Source: Chryseobacterium candidae
GTDB taxonomy: Bacteria > Bacteroidota > Bacteroidia > Flavobacteriales > Weeksellaceae
Direction: 5' to 3'
Assembly: GCF_004916905.1 (NCBI RefSeq)
Contig: NZ_SDLV01000004.1
Location: 62,001 to 126,000 of the forward strand
Length of the DNA: 64,000 nucleotides
Part shown: positions 32,269-42,067 of the stretch, piece after piece
Position numbering within the stretch: position 1 is the stretch's first letter
Layout of the letters: each line of letters opens with the position of its first letter
Translations under genes and position numbers: made by a program
The notes under the pieces: model-generated
Seen by the model: only the letters and a program-made list of their open reading frames with translations
Databases searched by the model: none
What the model was told of the DNA's origin: nothing

Positions 32269-34386
32269 TTATTGAATTTTCCAGCTCACACCAAACATAA
32301 AATTGGTTCCTGCCTGCGAAAAATAGTAAGGCTGTCCTTCATAAACAGAACCATTGTTGACGTATTTTTTGTTGAACAGGTTATTCACCAGTAGCTTTAA
32401 TGCAATTTCGTTGTTAGCAATTTTAAATTGGTACTGCGCATTGAAATCTGTCAGGAAATAATCTTTAAGCTGCAGATTGGCATCCTCTGTGTTATCCAGA
32501 TATTGTTTTCCAACATACTGATTCATTAAAGCAAACTGGAAATTTTTGGCAGGATTGAATCTCAGGCTTAGATTGGCAATTACATTCGGAGAAAATGAAA
32601 TCTGGGTATTTCCAAGACTTTTAGGCACATCACCATTCTGAATATTAAAATCCTGATTTCTGTTCTGGCTTAATGTCACATTACCGGAAACTTCCCATTG
32701 TTTGGATAGTTTTGCCAAAGCCCCTATCTCAATCCCTCTTCTGTAGCTCTTCCCTGAGTTGGTTCTGATAAATGCTCCTACGTTATTCAATTCTCCATTC
32801 AAAACCAATTGATTCACATAATACATATAATAAACATTCGCTGTCAACGAAACAATTCCGAACTGTTTTTCAAAACCGGCTTCAATGTCATGAAGTTTTT
32901 CAGCTTTCACATCATTATTGGCCATCAGATCATCTCTGTTAGGTTCACGGTGAGCATGAGCGTATGAAAGAAATATTTTACCACCGTCAATTCTGTAATT
33001 CATACCGGCTTTTGGATTAAAGAACAGCCAGTTTTTACTTAAATCTGCTCCTTCATCATCACCAGCCATCAGAATTTTTGTATTGTAGTTTATTTTTCTA
33101 AGCTGCAAATCACCAAAGAATTCAAAATTATCCACTCTTAATAAAGCTTTTGCAAAACCCGACACTTCATTCTTTATTGAACGGTTTCTGTAATATTCGC
33201 TTTCGGCAATCTGTGGAAAAAACACACCGGTAACATTTCCATAGTGTCTTCCGTAATATTGATTCACAACAGCACCAAAGTTCAGATCCAGATTTTCAAA
33301 TTTTCCGTACAATGTAGAAACCATTCCGTAGAAATCGTTATTCAGCCATTTTTTTCTGATAAAATCGGAATATTTTATGGTTTGTCCCCCTTCTGTTATA
33401 TTGGGAAGGTTATATCTTGAAAAAGGATCTCCCTGCTTGTAGTTTTCATAATATCCTTTTCCTTTTGTATAGTGGAACGTGGTTTCCAGATTCCAGCGGT
33501 CACTGAATTTCTGTTCCCAAAGCAACTGATAATGATTCTGTCTGTAGTTATCCGTTTCATTATCATAGAAACTTACAATATTCTCCCAATTGGCATCATA
33601 GATCGCTCCGGAAATATTGAATTTCGGATCGGTTTCCCAGGTTTTACGGTCAATACCGTTCCATGCCTGATAGGTTTTCTCTTTTCCGCCAAAAGCCATT
33701 AAACGCAGCTTCGTATTTCCTTCTTCAAATAAAGCAGTGAAATTATAAGAATGTAAATTGGATGAAGCTCTGTCTATATAACCATCAGAGTGAATATGGG
33801 TATATCTTCCCATTACGGAAAGACGGTTTTTCCAGAACTTCCCCGAGCCTATTTCAGCTGAATATTTATAGGTATTAAATGATCCGTAGCTGTCGTCTGT
33901 TTTAAAATAAAACTTCTCTTCCGGATCTTTAGAAAGTACATTAATACTGGCTCCGAAGGCAGAAACCCCGTTATTGGAAGTTCCTACTCCTCTTTGGATA
34001 ACAATCTGTGATGCAGAGCTTGTTAAATCCGGAACGTTGACAAAAAAGGTTCCCTGGCTTTCAGAATCGTTGTATGGAACACCATTCATCATAACATTGA
34101 TGGCACTTCCCGAAACACCACGGATTCTGAAACCGGTATATCCTACTCCATTTCCGGCATCAGAAGTAGAAATAATGGAGGTTTGGTTTTTCAAAAGAAT
34201 AGGAAGATCCTGTCCCAGATTTTTACTGTCCAGATCTTTCTGTACATTAATAATCTCCTTTGCAACCGGCAGTCTTTTAGTAAAGCTGACGGCTTCAATT
34301 TCCCTGACCTTTAATGAATCTTTATTCTGAGCCTGTATAAAAGCTGCAGCTCCTACCGTAAGCCCTAAAAAAAATAATCCTTTCAT
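32269..34386 (-). CDS. TonB-dependent receptor under TPP control
   Basis: This outer-membrane receptor has 705 residues from the ATG at 34386; an ATG at 34404 would add six residues before the signal peptide MKGLFFLGLTVGAAAFIQAQ. The plug domain (about 45-150) has FRIRGVSGSAINVMMNGVPYND and FGASINVLSK. The barrel ends with NFMFGVSWKIQ. A TPP aptamer lies 115 bases upstream, so the likely ligand is thiamine or a precursor, as in published thiamine-regulated outer-membrane receptors. Transport would be powered by TonB-ExbBD, which is not in this window. No inner-membrane thiamine transporter lies next to it. Confidence 0.93.
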   Translation of the reverse strand: MKGLFFLGLTVGAAAFIQAQNKDSLKVREIEAVSFTKRLPVAKEIINVQKDLDSKNLGQDLPILLKNQTSIISTSDAGNGVGYTGFRIRGVSGSAINVMMNGVPYNDSESQGTFFVNVPDLTSSASQIVIQRGVGTSNNGVSAFGASINVLSKDPEEKFYFKTDDSYGSFNTYKYSAEIGSGKFWKNRLSVMGRYTHIHSDGYIDRASSNLHSYNFTALFEEGNTKLRLMAFGGKEKTYQAWNGIDRKTWETDPKFNISGAIYDANWENIVSFYDNETDNYRQNHYQLLWEQKFSDRWNLETTFHYTKGKGYYENYKQGDPFSRYNLPNITEGGQTIKYSDFIRKKWLNNDFYGMVSTLYGKFENLDLNFGAVVNQYYGRHYGNVTGVFFPQIAESEYYRNRSIKNEVSGFAKALLRVDNFEFFGDLQLRKINYNTKILMAGDDEGADLSKNWLFFNPKAGMNYRIDGGKIFLSYAHAHREPNRDDLMANNDVKAEKLHDIEAGFEKQFGIVSLTANVYYMYYVNQLVLNGELNNVGAFIRTNSGKSYRRGIEIGALAKLSKQWEVSGNVTLSQNRNQDFNIQNGDVPKSLGNTQISFSPNVIANLSLRFNPAKNFQFALMNQYVGKQYLDNTEDANLQLKDYFLTDFNAQYQFKIANNEIALKLLVNNLFNKKYVNNGSVYEGQPYYFSQAGTNFMFGVSWKIQ

Positions 34387-34410
34387 TCTATAAATCTTTA
34401 ACATTTAATG

Positions 34411-34423
34411 AATAAAAGGGGTG
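34411..34423 (-). promoter_or_regulatory. Sequence complementary to the 5' side of the TPP aptamer
   Basis: On the minus strand CACCCCTTTTATT, 25 bases before the receptor ATG, can pair with AATAAAGGGGTG at the 5' edge of the aptamer (34577-34566), with one bulged T. It could act as the switching strand. Between the two lies a further AT-rich inverted repeat (34432-34497). Confidence 0.4.
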
Positions 34424-34502
34424 ATTATGAGATAATTGATAAATAGCAAATGATAATGAATGTTTATCGATCATTTATCGCTAATCATCTATCAATTATT
34501 TA

Positions 34503-34577
34503 AATGGTTCCCTAAACAGCATTACCTGTTCCAGGTTCATTGGGTATAATCTCAGCTTGTTAAAGCACCCCTTTATT
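34503..34577 (-). promoter_or_regulatory. TPP riboswitch (THI element) of the receptor gene
   Basis: The minus strand reads AGGGGTGC, CTGAGATTATACCC, GAACCTGGAACAGGTAATGC and TTTAGGGAACC in this order, the conserved blocks of the thiamine pyrophosphate aptamer. It is a second, independent copy of the element ahead of thiS. Confidence 0.92.
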
Positions 34578-34584
34578 TCAGCCG

Positions 34585-34592
34585 CAAAATTA
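34585..34592 (-). promoter_or_regulatory. -7 promoter box before the receptor TPP riboswitch
   Basis: TAATTTTG matches TAnnTTTG and lies just upstream of the aptamer, as expected for a riboswitch leader. The rest of the gene-free stretch (34593-34733) has G-rich GGTTACGA-type short repeats and no supported gene. Confidence 0.55.
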
Positions 34593-34733
34593 CAAAAAAT
34601 ATATGAATTGGAATTCGGGTTTCGAGGTACAGGATATTGGGTTACGAGATGCAAGATTCGGGGTGTTAGGTTACGAAGGGCATGGATGGTTACAGGAGGA
34701 AAGACACTATGGAAAATAGGAGTTATCAAATGA

Positions 34734-34789
<56 letters not shown>

Positions 34790-34797
34790 ATAATTAT

Positions 34798-35568
34798 TTA
34801 GTAAGTTTTATTGTTAGCGTCGATATAGTAGTAATTCGAGCCGTCTTTTGTCACTTCAAACATCTTCCCGAGTTTCCAGCTGAAATTTCGTTTAATATTG
34901 GAATATTCAAACGGAATGATAATCCTGTTATTAACATCAATGATTCCGAATTTATCATTATTGGAAGCTACAATCATTGGATTAGCGACATCATCACCTT
35001 CAAGAATGAACAGATACTGATATTGAGGATAGATCTGAAATTGTCTGTAATCTGCTGCATTTACAAATTTTGATTTTTCAATGATTCCGTAAAAACCATT
35101 GAGGATGTAAGCCTGAAATAGCTGTTGTTTATATTCTTCGAATTTACATTTTCCAAAATCGGTTTCTTTGAACTGATATACTCTCTTCCCAGACTGATCT
35201 ATACGGTAAGAAATCATATTTTTCTCTACCGTGGCATAGTCTTTTGTTCCAAATTTTCTCACTTTTTCATTAGGTGAATTCAGAAGATTGCAGTCTTCAT
35301 AAAAAAATACGGCAATATGATATTCCGGCTGAATAATAAATTTCCCGTTCTGATTGACATACCCGAACTGATCTCCTTTCTTCTTGGGAATCAAAACAGG
35401 AAGTTCTTTATTAATCACTACAAGATCAGCATTAGGTTTGCTGGCTGAAAGTGTTTTTTTAATGGTAGTTTTCGTTCCTTTTTTCGCGGGATCTTTCTTC
35501 ACAGATTGGGTCTGTGAGAAAACGAAAATCGAAATGAAAACACATAAAACATTCAGGATATTTTTCAT
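34798..35568 (-). CDS. Exported WG-repeat protein
   Basis: This protein has 256 residues from the ATG at 35568. A signal peptide spans about 1-19 (MKNILNVLCVFISIFVFSQ). The mature part has WG-type repeats, such as KKGDQFGYVNQNGKFIIQPEY near 65-85 and DKFGIIDVNNRIIIPFEYSN near 210-230, each a strand-turn-strand unit with the G-Y/I-hydrophobic-D/N pattern. Such repeats form beta-propeller-like or barrel-like structures of unknown function. There is a basic stretch after the signal peptide (KKDPAKKGTKTTIKKT). The gene stands alone. Confidence 0.8.
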   Translation of the reverse strand: MKNILNVLCVFISIFVFSQTQSVKKDPAKKGTKTTIKKTLSASKPNADLVVINKELPVLIPKKKGDQFGYVNQNGKFIIQPEYHIAVFFYEDCNLLNSPNEKVRKFGTKDYATVEKNMISYRIDQSGKRVYQFKETDFGKCKFEEYKQQLFQAYILNGFYGIIEKSKFVNAADYRQFQIYPQYQYLFILEGDDVANPMIVASNNDKFGIIDVNNRIIIPFEYSNIKRNFSWKLGKMFEVTKDGSNYYYIDANNKTY

Positions 35569-35671
35569 ATTCTCCATTTGGGTACAAAAATACGACCAAA
35601 AATAGATATTATAAAAATCATATTTATAAACAATCTAAATAATTTAATTCTTATAAAATTGTAAAATTTCG

Positions 35672-35679
35672 TAATTTTG
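35672..35679 (+). promoter_or_regulatory. -7 promoter box for acnB
   Basis: TAATTTTG matches the Bacteroidota box, 176 bases before the likely acnB start, so the leader would be long. Confidence 0.45.
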
Positions 35680-35855
35680 GAAACATTTTGAATTGTTTGA
35701 TAATTTTAAAAAACTTTTGAAAAAGTGTAGATTATGCTGACTTTATTCGGTTAATGTTGCATCAAAATGCGAGAACTCAAAATGTCATTAATTGTATTTA
35801 TACACACCGGTAAAGAAAAAGCATGCCTGCCTTTAATTTTGAAAGACCTTCTATT

Positions 35856-38639
35856 ATGAGTATTTATAAGGATTACATCAAAGAGATTGAAGAAAGAAAA
35901 ACCCAGGGGCTTCATCCAAAGCCAATTGATAGTGCTGAATTACTAAGCGAAATCATTACGCAAATTAAAGATTCAGGTAATGCTGACCGGACAGATTCTC
36001 TTCAATTTTTCATTTATAACACGCTACCCGGAACAACAAGTGCAGCGGGAGTAAAAGCCAAATTTTTAAAAGAAATTATTCTGGGTGAATCCGTAGTAGA
36101 AGAAATTCCCCCGGCTTTCGCCTTTGAACTATTGTCTCATATGAAAGGCGGACCTTCTATTGAGGTGCTGCTGGACCTTGCTTTAGGTAGTGATGCAGCT
36201 ATTGCTCAAGAAGCTGCCAATGTTCTTAAAACTCAGGTTTTCCTTTATGAAGCAGATACTAACCGTCTGAAAGAAGCATTCAACAGCGGTAACGAAATTG
36301 CAAAAGAAATCATTGAAAGCTACGCTAAAGCTGAATTCTTCACTAAACTTCCTGAAGTGGCTGAAGAAATCAAAGTAGTTACCTATATCGCTGGTGAAGG
36401 AGACATCTCTACAGATTTACTTTCTCCGGGTAACCAGGCTCACTCAAGATCAGACCGCGAACTTCACGGTAAATGTATGATCACTCCTGAGGCTCAGGAA
36501 GAGATCAAAGCTTTACAGGCAAAACATCCTGATGCAAGCGTTATGCTTATCGCAGAAAAAGGAACAATGGGAGTAGGCTCATCAAGAATGTCCGGAGTAA
36601 ACAACGTTGCACTTTGGACAGGAAAGCAGGCTAGTCCATATGTGCCATTCGTAAACATTGCTCCCATTGTAGGAGGAACAAACGGTATTTCTCCAATCTT
36701 CCTTACTACAGTAGACGTTACCGGAGGTATTGGTATCGACCTTAAAAACTGGGTAAAGAAAGTTGACGAAAACGGAAATCCAATTCGTAATGAAAATGGT
36801 GATATCGTTCTTGAAGAAGCATATTCAGTAGCAACAGGAACTGTTTTAACGATTAATACAAAAGAAAAGAAATTATATAACGGCGATCAAGAATTGATCG
36901 ACCTTAGCAAATCTTTCACTCCGCAAAAGATGGAATTCATCAAAGCGGGAGGATCTTACGCGATTGTATTTGGTAAGAAACTGCAGACATTTGCCGCTCA
37001 GCTTTTAGGAATTGAGACGCCAGCAGTTTTTGCTCCTTCAAAAGAAATTTCTCATGAAGGACAGGGGCTTACCGCTGTAGAAAAGATTTTCAACAGAAAT
37101 GCTGTAGGAACTACACCAGGAAAAGTTCTGCACGCCGGATCAGACGTTCGTGTAAAAGTTAATATCGTAGGTTCACAGGATACCACAGGTCTTATGACTG
37201 CCCAGGAGCTTGAATCTATGGCTGCAACTGTAATCTCCCCTACTGTAGACGGAGCTTACCAGTCAGGATGTCACACGGCTTCAGTTTGGGATAAAAAAGC
37301 TCAGGCTAACATTCCTAAGCTAATGAAGTTCATGAACGAGTTCGGTCTGATTACAGCCCGTGACCCGAAAGGTGAATACCACGCCATGACTGACGTTATC
37401 CACAAAGTTCTTAATGACATCACTGTAGACGAGTGGGCCATCATCATTGGTGGTGACTCTCACACAAGAATGTCCAAAGGAGTAGCTTTCGGAGCTGACT
37501 CAGGAACTGTGGCTCTTGCTTTGGCTACAGGCGAAGCATCAATGCCAATTCCGGAATCTGTAAAAGTAACCTTCAAAGGAAACATGAAAGAACACATGGA
37601 TTTCCGTGATGTGGTTCATGCAACACAGGCTCAGATGTTGAAGCAGTTTGGAGGAGAAAACGTATTCCAGGGTAGAATCATTGAGGTTCACATCGGAACA
37701 CTTCCTGCTGACCAGGCATTTACCTTTACAGACTGGACTGCCGAAATGAAAGCAAAAGCTTCTATCAACATTTCTGAAGATAATACACTGATCGAATCAC
37801 TGGAAATTGCAAAAGGCAGAATTCAGATCATGATCGATAAGGGTATGGATAACCACAATAAAGTTCTTCAGGGATTAATTGACAAAGCAAATAAGAGAAT
37901 TGAAGAGATAAGATCAGGGGAAAAACCTGCTTTAACTCCGGATTCAAACGCTAAATATTACGCTGAAGTAGTTGTAGATCTCGATGTAATTGTAGAACCT
38001 ATGATTGCTGACCCGGATGTAAACAACGACGACGTGTCTAAGAGATATACTCACGATACCATCAGAGATCTTTCTTACTATGGTGGTGAGAAAAAAGTAG
38101 ACCTTGGTTTCGTAGGATCCTGTATGGTCCACAAAGGAGACCTTAAGATTGTTTCTCAGATGCTTAGAAACATTGAAAAGCAACAAGGCAAGGTAGAATT
38201 CAGCGCTCCTCTTGTAGTAGCAGCCCCTACTTACAACATCATTGATGAGTTAAAGGCAGAAGGAGACTGGGAATTATTAGAAAAATATTCAGCTTTTGAA
38301 TTTGATGATAACGCTCCAAAAGGAGAAGCTCGTGTTGAATACAAAAACGTAATGTACCTTGAGCGTCCCGGATGTAACCTTTGTATGGGTAACCAGGAAA
38401 AAGCAGCTAAAGGAGATACTGTTTTAGCAACATCTACCCGTCTTTTCCAGGGAAGAGTAGTGGAAGATTCTGAACGTAAAAAAGGAGAATCTCTGCTTGC
38501 TTCAACTCCGGTTGTTGTTCTTTCTGCGATTATCGGAAGAATTCCTAGCATTGATGAGTACAAAGCTGCAGTAGAAGGAATCGACCTTACTACTTTTGTT
38601 CCTTCTATTAAAGAATTGACAAGTACAAGTGCTCACTAA
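35856..38639 (+). CDS. acnB: Aconitate hydratase B/2-methylisocitrate dehydratase
   Basis: This AcnB-type [4Fe-4S] aconitase has 927 residues from the ATG at 35856 (MSIYKDYIKEIEERKTQG); an upstream in-frame ATG at 35823 is possible. The N-terminal HEAT-like and swivel domains cover about 1-390. Cluster cysteines lie in YQSGCHTAS and CNLCMGNQ near the C-terminus. The domain order swivel-first is diagnostic of AcnB. It interconverts citrate and isocitrate and may act in the methylcitrate cycle. It is followed by a terminator and then a second, unrelated-type aconitase gene. Confidence 0.95.
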   Translation: MSIYKDYIKEIEERKTQGLHPKPIDSAELLSEIITQIKDSGNADRTDSLQFFIYNTLPGTTSAAGVKAKFLKEIILGESVVEEIPPAFAFELLSHMKGGPSIEVLLDLALGSDAAIAQEAANVLKTQVFLYEADTNRLKEAFNSGNEIAKEIIESYAKAEFFTKLPEVAEEIKVVTYIAGEGDISTDLLSPGNQAHSRSDRELHGKCMITPEAQEEIKALQAKHPDASVMLIAEKGTMGVGSSRMSGVNNVALWTGKQASPYVPFVNIAPIVGGTNGISPIFLTTVDVTGGIGIDLKNWVKKVDENGNPIRNENGDIVLEEAYSVATGTVLTINTKEKKLYNGDQELIDLSKSFTPQKMEFIKAGGSYAIVFGKKLQTFAAQLLGIETPAVFAPSKEISHEGQGLTAVEKIFNRNAVGTTPGKVLHAGSDVRVKVNIVGSQDTTGLMTAQELESMAATVISPTVDGAYQSGCHTASVWDKKAQANIPKLMKFMNEFGLITARDPKGEYHAMTDVIHKVLNDITVDEWAIIIGGDSHTRMSKGVAFGADSGTVALALATGEASMPIPESVKVTFKGNMKEHMDFRDVVHATQAQMLKQFGGENVFQGRIIEVHIGTLPADQAFTFTDWTAEMKAKASINISEDNTLIESLEIAKGRIQIMIDKGMDNHNKVLQGLIDKANKRIEEIRSGEKPALTPDSNAKYYAEVVVDLDVIVEPMIADPDVNNDDVSKRYTHDTIRDLSYYGGEKKVDLGFVGSCMVHKGDLKIVSQMLRNIEKQQGKVEFSAPLVVAAPTYNIIDELKAEGDWELLEKYSAFEFDDNAPKGEARVEYKNVMYLERPGCNLCMGNQEKAAKGDTVLATSTRLFQGRVVEDSERKKGESLLASTPVVVLSAIIGRIPSIDEYKAAVEGIDLTTFVPSIKELTSTSAH

Positions 38640-38681
38640 AAGATATTGATAAATACGTCGCAAGACTATTAAAAACTATAC

Positions 38682-38728
38682 AACTGGAAGATTTTGGTCC
38701 TTAAGGATTTAAAATCTTCCAGTTTTTT
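38682..38728 (+). terminator. Terminator of acnB
   Basis: A 14-bp perfect stem AACTGGAAGATTTT/AAAATCTTCCAGTT is followed by a T tract. The rest of the 318-base gap to the next gene (38729-38957) is AT-rich and I see no gene in it. Confidence 0.88.
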
Positions 38729-38957
38729 GTTTAGAACGTTTCTATTTTAAGATAGTTACGTTTTTTTTTCGATAAAATCCGGAAAATAAATTCAATTTTT
38801 TCTTAAATTGAAAGTTATAAAATCTATTGATTTTGAAGCCTGAAAAACTCCTTTTTATAGATTATAGGAACGTTTTTTGATGCATGGATAAATGATTTTT
38901 CTTTTTCAACACAGGGAAAGAAGCATTAACAGAACAAGAACAAAACTAAAATACGAT

Positions 38958-41225
38958 ATGACTTTTGATATTGATATGATCAAAAAGGTGTATGAACGTT
39001 ACCCTGAAAGAATTGCAGCAGCAAGACAAATCGTGGGCAAACCTCTTACCCTTTCAGAAAAAATTCTTTACACCCACCTTTGGGAAGGAAATGCCACACA
39101 GGCATATGAAAGAGGAAACTCTTATGTAGACTTTGCACCAGACAGGGTTGCTATGCAGGATGCCACTGCACAGATGGCTCTGTTACAGTTCATGCAGGCA
39201 GGAAAAGCTAAAGTAGCGGTTCCATCAACAGCACACGCGGATCACCTGATCCAGGCGAAAGTAGGTGCTGACAAAGATTTACAGGAAGGAATCAACAAAA
39301 ACTCCGAAGTATTCAACTTCTTAAGTTCTGTATGTGATAAATACGGAATCGGATTCTGGAAACCAGGTGCAGGTATCATTCACCAGGTTGTACTGGAAAA
39401 TTATGCCTTCCCTGGAGGAATGATGATTGGTACGGACTCTCACACGGTAAACGCAGGAGGACTAGGAATGGTAGCTATTGGCGTAGGAGGAGCTGATGCC
39501 GTAGACGTAATGGCAGGAATGGCCTGGGAGCTTAAAATGCCAAAACTTATCGGTGTAAAATTAACCGGTAAAATGAACGGATGGACTTCTGCAAAAGATG
39601 TTATCTTAAAAGTAGCAGGGATCCTTACGGTAAAAGGAGGTACAGGATGCATCGTAGAATATTTCGGTGAAGGAGCAGAGTCTCTTTCTGCAACCGGTAA
39701 AGGAACTATCTGTAACATGGGTGCTGAAATCGGAGCTACAACGTCTACTTTCGGATATGATGATTCTATGAGAAGATATCTTTCCGCAACAGGAAGACAG
39801 GACGTAGTAGATGCCGCTGATAAAATTGCTGAACATTTAACAGGTGATGCTGAAGTATATGCCAATCCTGAACAATATTTCGATCAATTAATAGAAATCA
39901 ACCTTTCTGAACTGACTCCTCACCTGAACGGACCTTTTACTCCGGACTTAGCAACTCCGGTTGCTGAATTCAGAGCTAAAGCTGAAGCAAACGGATGGCC
40001 GTTAGAAGTGGAATGGGCGCTTATAGGCTCTTGTACCAACTCTTCTTATGAAGATTTATCAAGAGCGGCTTCTATTGTGGAAGATGCAGTTTCAAAAGGA
40101 GTAAAACCTAAGGCCATTTTAGGTATCAACCCTGGTTCTGAACAGGTAAAATTCACAGCAGAAAGAGACGGATTCCTGGATTCTTTCAGAAAATTTGAAA
40201 ACGCAAGAATCTTTACCAATGCTTGTGGACCATGTATCGGGCAATGGGACAGAGAAGGTGCGGAAAAAGGAGAGAAAAACTCTATTATCCATTCTTTCAA
40301 CAGAAACTTTGCAAAAAGAGCTGACGGTAACCCGAATACTCATGCATTCGTAGCTTCTCCGGAAATGGTAGCTGCTGTAGCAATTTCAGGCAGACTGGAC
40401 TTTAACCCGATTACGGATACTTTAACTAACGAAGCAGGTGAACAGGTAAAACTTAACGAGCCTAGAGGTTTCGAACTTCCTTCAAAAGGATTTGCGGTAG
40501 ATGACAACGGATATCAGGCACCATCAGAAGATGGCTCAAGCGTTGTTGTTAACGTAAGCCCTACTTCAGACAGACTTCAGCTATTGGAAGAATTCCCGGC
40601 TTGGGACGGTAAAAACATTGAAGGCGCTAAAGTATTGATCAAAGCTTTCGGAAAATGTACTACAGACCACATTTCTATGGCAGGACCATGGTTGAAATAC
40701 AGAGGACACCTGGATAATATTTCAAACAACATGTTGATCGGAGCGGTGAATGCTTACAACATGGAAACCAATAAAGTTAAAAACGAATTAACCGGTGAAT
40801 ACGGTGAAGTTCCGGCTGTACAAAGAGCTTACAAAGCAGCAGGCATTCCAACAATTGTTGTAGGAGACCAGAACTATGGCGAAGGTTCTTCAAGAGAACA
40901 CGCTGCCATGGAACCAAGACATCTTGGTGTGAAAGCTGTATTGGTAAAATCATTCGCGAGAATCCATGAAACCAACCTTAAGAAACAAGGAATGCTTGGG
41001 ATCACTTTCGCTAATGAGGCTGACTATGACAAAATCCAGGAAGATGACACTGTTAACTTCTTAGATCTTGATCAGTTTGCGCCAGGAAAACAACTAACAT
41101 TAGAGTTCGTTCATGCAGACGGAACAAAAGATATCATCATGGCCAACCACACTTACAACGATCAGCAGATTGACTGGTTTAAGGCTGGTTCTGCTCTGAA
41201 CCTTATCAAACAACAGGAAAATTAA
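38958..41225 (+). CDS. Aconitate hydratase, mitochondrial type
   Basis: This aconitase is of the mitochondrial-like family and has 755 residues from the ATG at 38958 ([19 protein letters not shown]); 22 further open codons upstream look non-coding. Cluster ligands are in [14 protein letters not shown] and [15 protein letters not shown]. The C-terminal swivel domain includes [19 protein letters not shown]. Domain order is the reverse of AcnB. It probably carries the tricarboxylic acid cycle flux together with AcnB. It has separate transcription signals, since acnB ends in its own terminator. Confidence 0.95.
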   Translation: MTFDIDMIKKVYERYPERIAAARQIVGKPLTLSEKILYTHLWEGNATQAYERGNSYVDFAPDRVAMQDATAQMALLQFMQAGKAKVAVPSTAHADHLIQAKVGADKDLQEGINKNSEVFNFLSSVCDKYGIGFWKPGAGIIHQVVLENYAFPGGMMIGTDSHTVNAGGLGMVAIGVGGADAVDVMAGMAWELKMPKLIGVKLTGKMNGWTSAKDVILKVAGILTVKGGTGCIVEYFGEGAESLSATGKGTICNMGAEIGATTSTFGYDDSMRRYLSATGRQDVVDAADKIAEHLTGDAEVYANPEQYFDQLIEINLSELTPHLNGPFTPDLATPVAEFRAKAEANGWPLEVEWALIGSCTNSSYEDLSRAASIVEDAVSKGVKPKAILGINPGSEQVKFTAERDGFLDSFRKFENARIFTNACGPCIGQWDREGAEKGEKNSIIHSFNRNFAKRADGNPNTHAFVASPEMVAAVAISGRLDFNPITDTLTNEAGEQVKLNEPRGFELPSKGFAVDDNGYQAPSEDGSSVVVNVSPTSDRLQLLEEFPAWDGKNIEGAKVLIKAFGKCTTDHISMAGPWLKYRGHLDNISNNMLIGAVNAYNMETNKVKNELTGEYGEVPAVQRAYKAAGIPTIVVGDQNYGEGSSREHAAMEPRHLGVKAVLVKSFARIHETNLKKQGMLGITFANEADYDKIQEDDTVNFLDLDQFAPGKQLTLEFVHADGTKDIIMANHTYNDQQIDWFKAGSALNLIKQQEN

Positions 41226-41250
41226 GATTAATTGTTAGATTAATTAATAT

Positions 41251-41280
41251 AAAGGCGGCTTCAATAGAAGTCGTCTTTTT
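41251..41280 (+). terminator. Terminator of the second aconitase gene
   Basis: A 12-bp stem AAAGGCGGCTTC/GAAGTCGTCTTT with two G-T pairs and an AATA loop is followed by T residues. Confidence 0.8.
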
Positions 41281-41327
41281 TATTACCCCTATTGAAATAT
41301 TCTTTGGTAAACTTTGGTAAACATTCC

Positions 41328-41360
41328 AAACCTTACAGGTTTTAGAAACCTGTAAGGTTT
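41328..41360. terminator. Perfect palindrome AAACCTTACAGGTTT, probable terminator of the LytTR operon
   Basis: Arms of 15 bp (41328-41342 and 41346-41360) are perfectly complementary around a TAG loop. It follows the stop of the minus-strand response regulator by 30 bases. The sequence is of a kind I recall as a dispersed flavobacterial repeat. Confidence 0.65.
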
Positions 41361-41389
41361 AGCTCTCAAATGAATATCATGATATTCCA

Positions 41390-42067
41390 TCACTTCAATC
41401 TATCCAGAAGACCTGCTCTATAGCTTTCTCCAATGGGAATTTCATACTCGGGAAAGTTCACTTTTTTAGCACCAATGCTTTTTATTTTATCCAAATTGAT
41501 GATGAAAGATTTATGAACACGTACAAACCTCTCAGAGAGCTGAATTTCCATTGATTTAAGCGTATCCAGCACAATAAATTCCTCATTTTCCGTCCGGATA
41601 TTGACATAGTCTTTGATACTTTCCACGTACAAAATCTCATGAAAACCAATACGATGTCTTTGTCCTGAGGATTTCACAAAGAAATATGAATTTTCCTCCT
41701 GAGGAAAAGAAAACCGTTCCTGCACCTTTAATGCACTCTTTTGAAATCTTTCAAATGAAATAGGTTTCAGCAGGTAATCCACAACATTATGTTCATATCC
41801 TTCCAAGGCATATTCTGAATAAGCCGTTGTTAAAATATATTTTTGATCAGGTCCTACAATCTTCATAAAATTGATTCCCGTAAACTCCGGCATCTGAATA
41901 TCTAAAAAGATAAGATCTGAATCGTTTTTCTGAAGATATTCCAAAGCCAAAATCGGGTTCTCTGTAGAAAATACCAGCTCAAGAAAAGGGAGTTTTTCTA
42001 CATAATGCTCAAGAAGAGAGATTGCCAGTGGCTCGTCATCAACAATAATGCATTTTATCTTATTCAT
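41390..42067 (-). CDS. LytTR-family response regulator
   Basis: This response regulator has 225 residues from the ATG at 42067 (MNKIKCIIVDDEP); the longer frame begins with TTG. The receiver domain has the acidic pair D10/D11 and phospho-acceptor D56 in LIFLDIQMP. The LytTR DNA-binding domain (about 125-225) contains RFVRVHKSFIINLDKI, typical of the family. Its 5' end overlaps the kinase gene by 8 bases. The two beta-barrel receptor genes that start on the other side of the kinase are plausible targets, by position only. Confidence 0.93.
   Translation of the reverse strand: MNKIKCIIVDDEPLAISLLEHYVEKLPFLELVFSTENPILALEYLQKNDSDLIFLDIQMPEFTGINFMKIVGPDQKYILTTAYSEYALEGYEHNVVDYLLKPISFERFQKSALKVQERFSFPQEENSYFFVKSSGQRHRIGFHEILYVESIKDYVNIRTENEEFIVLDTLKSMEIQLSERFVRVHKSFIINLDKIKSIGAKKVNFPEYEIPIGESYRAGLLDRLK

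Noticed and set aside
35823..35855. Extra 11 N-terminal codons for acnB
   Set aside because: MPAFNFERPSI does not look like an AcnB start, while MSIYKDYIKEIEERKTQG does. The earlier ATG cannot be excluded completely.
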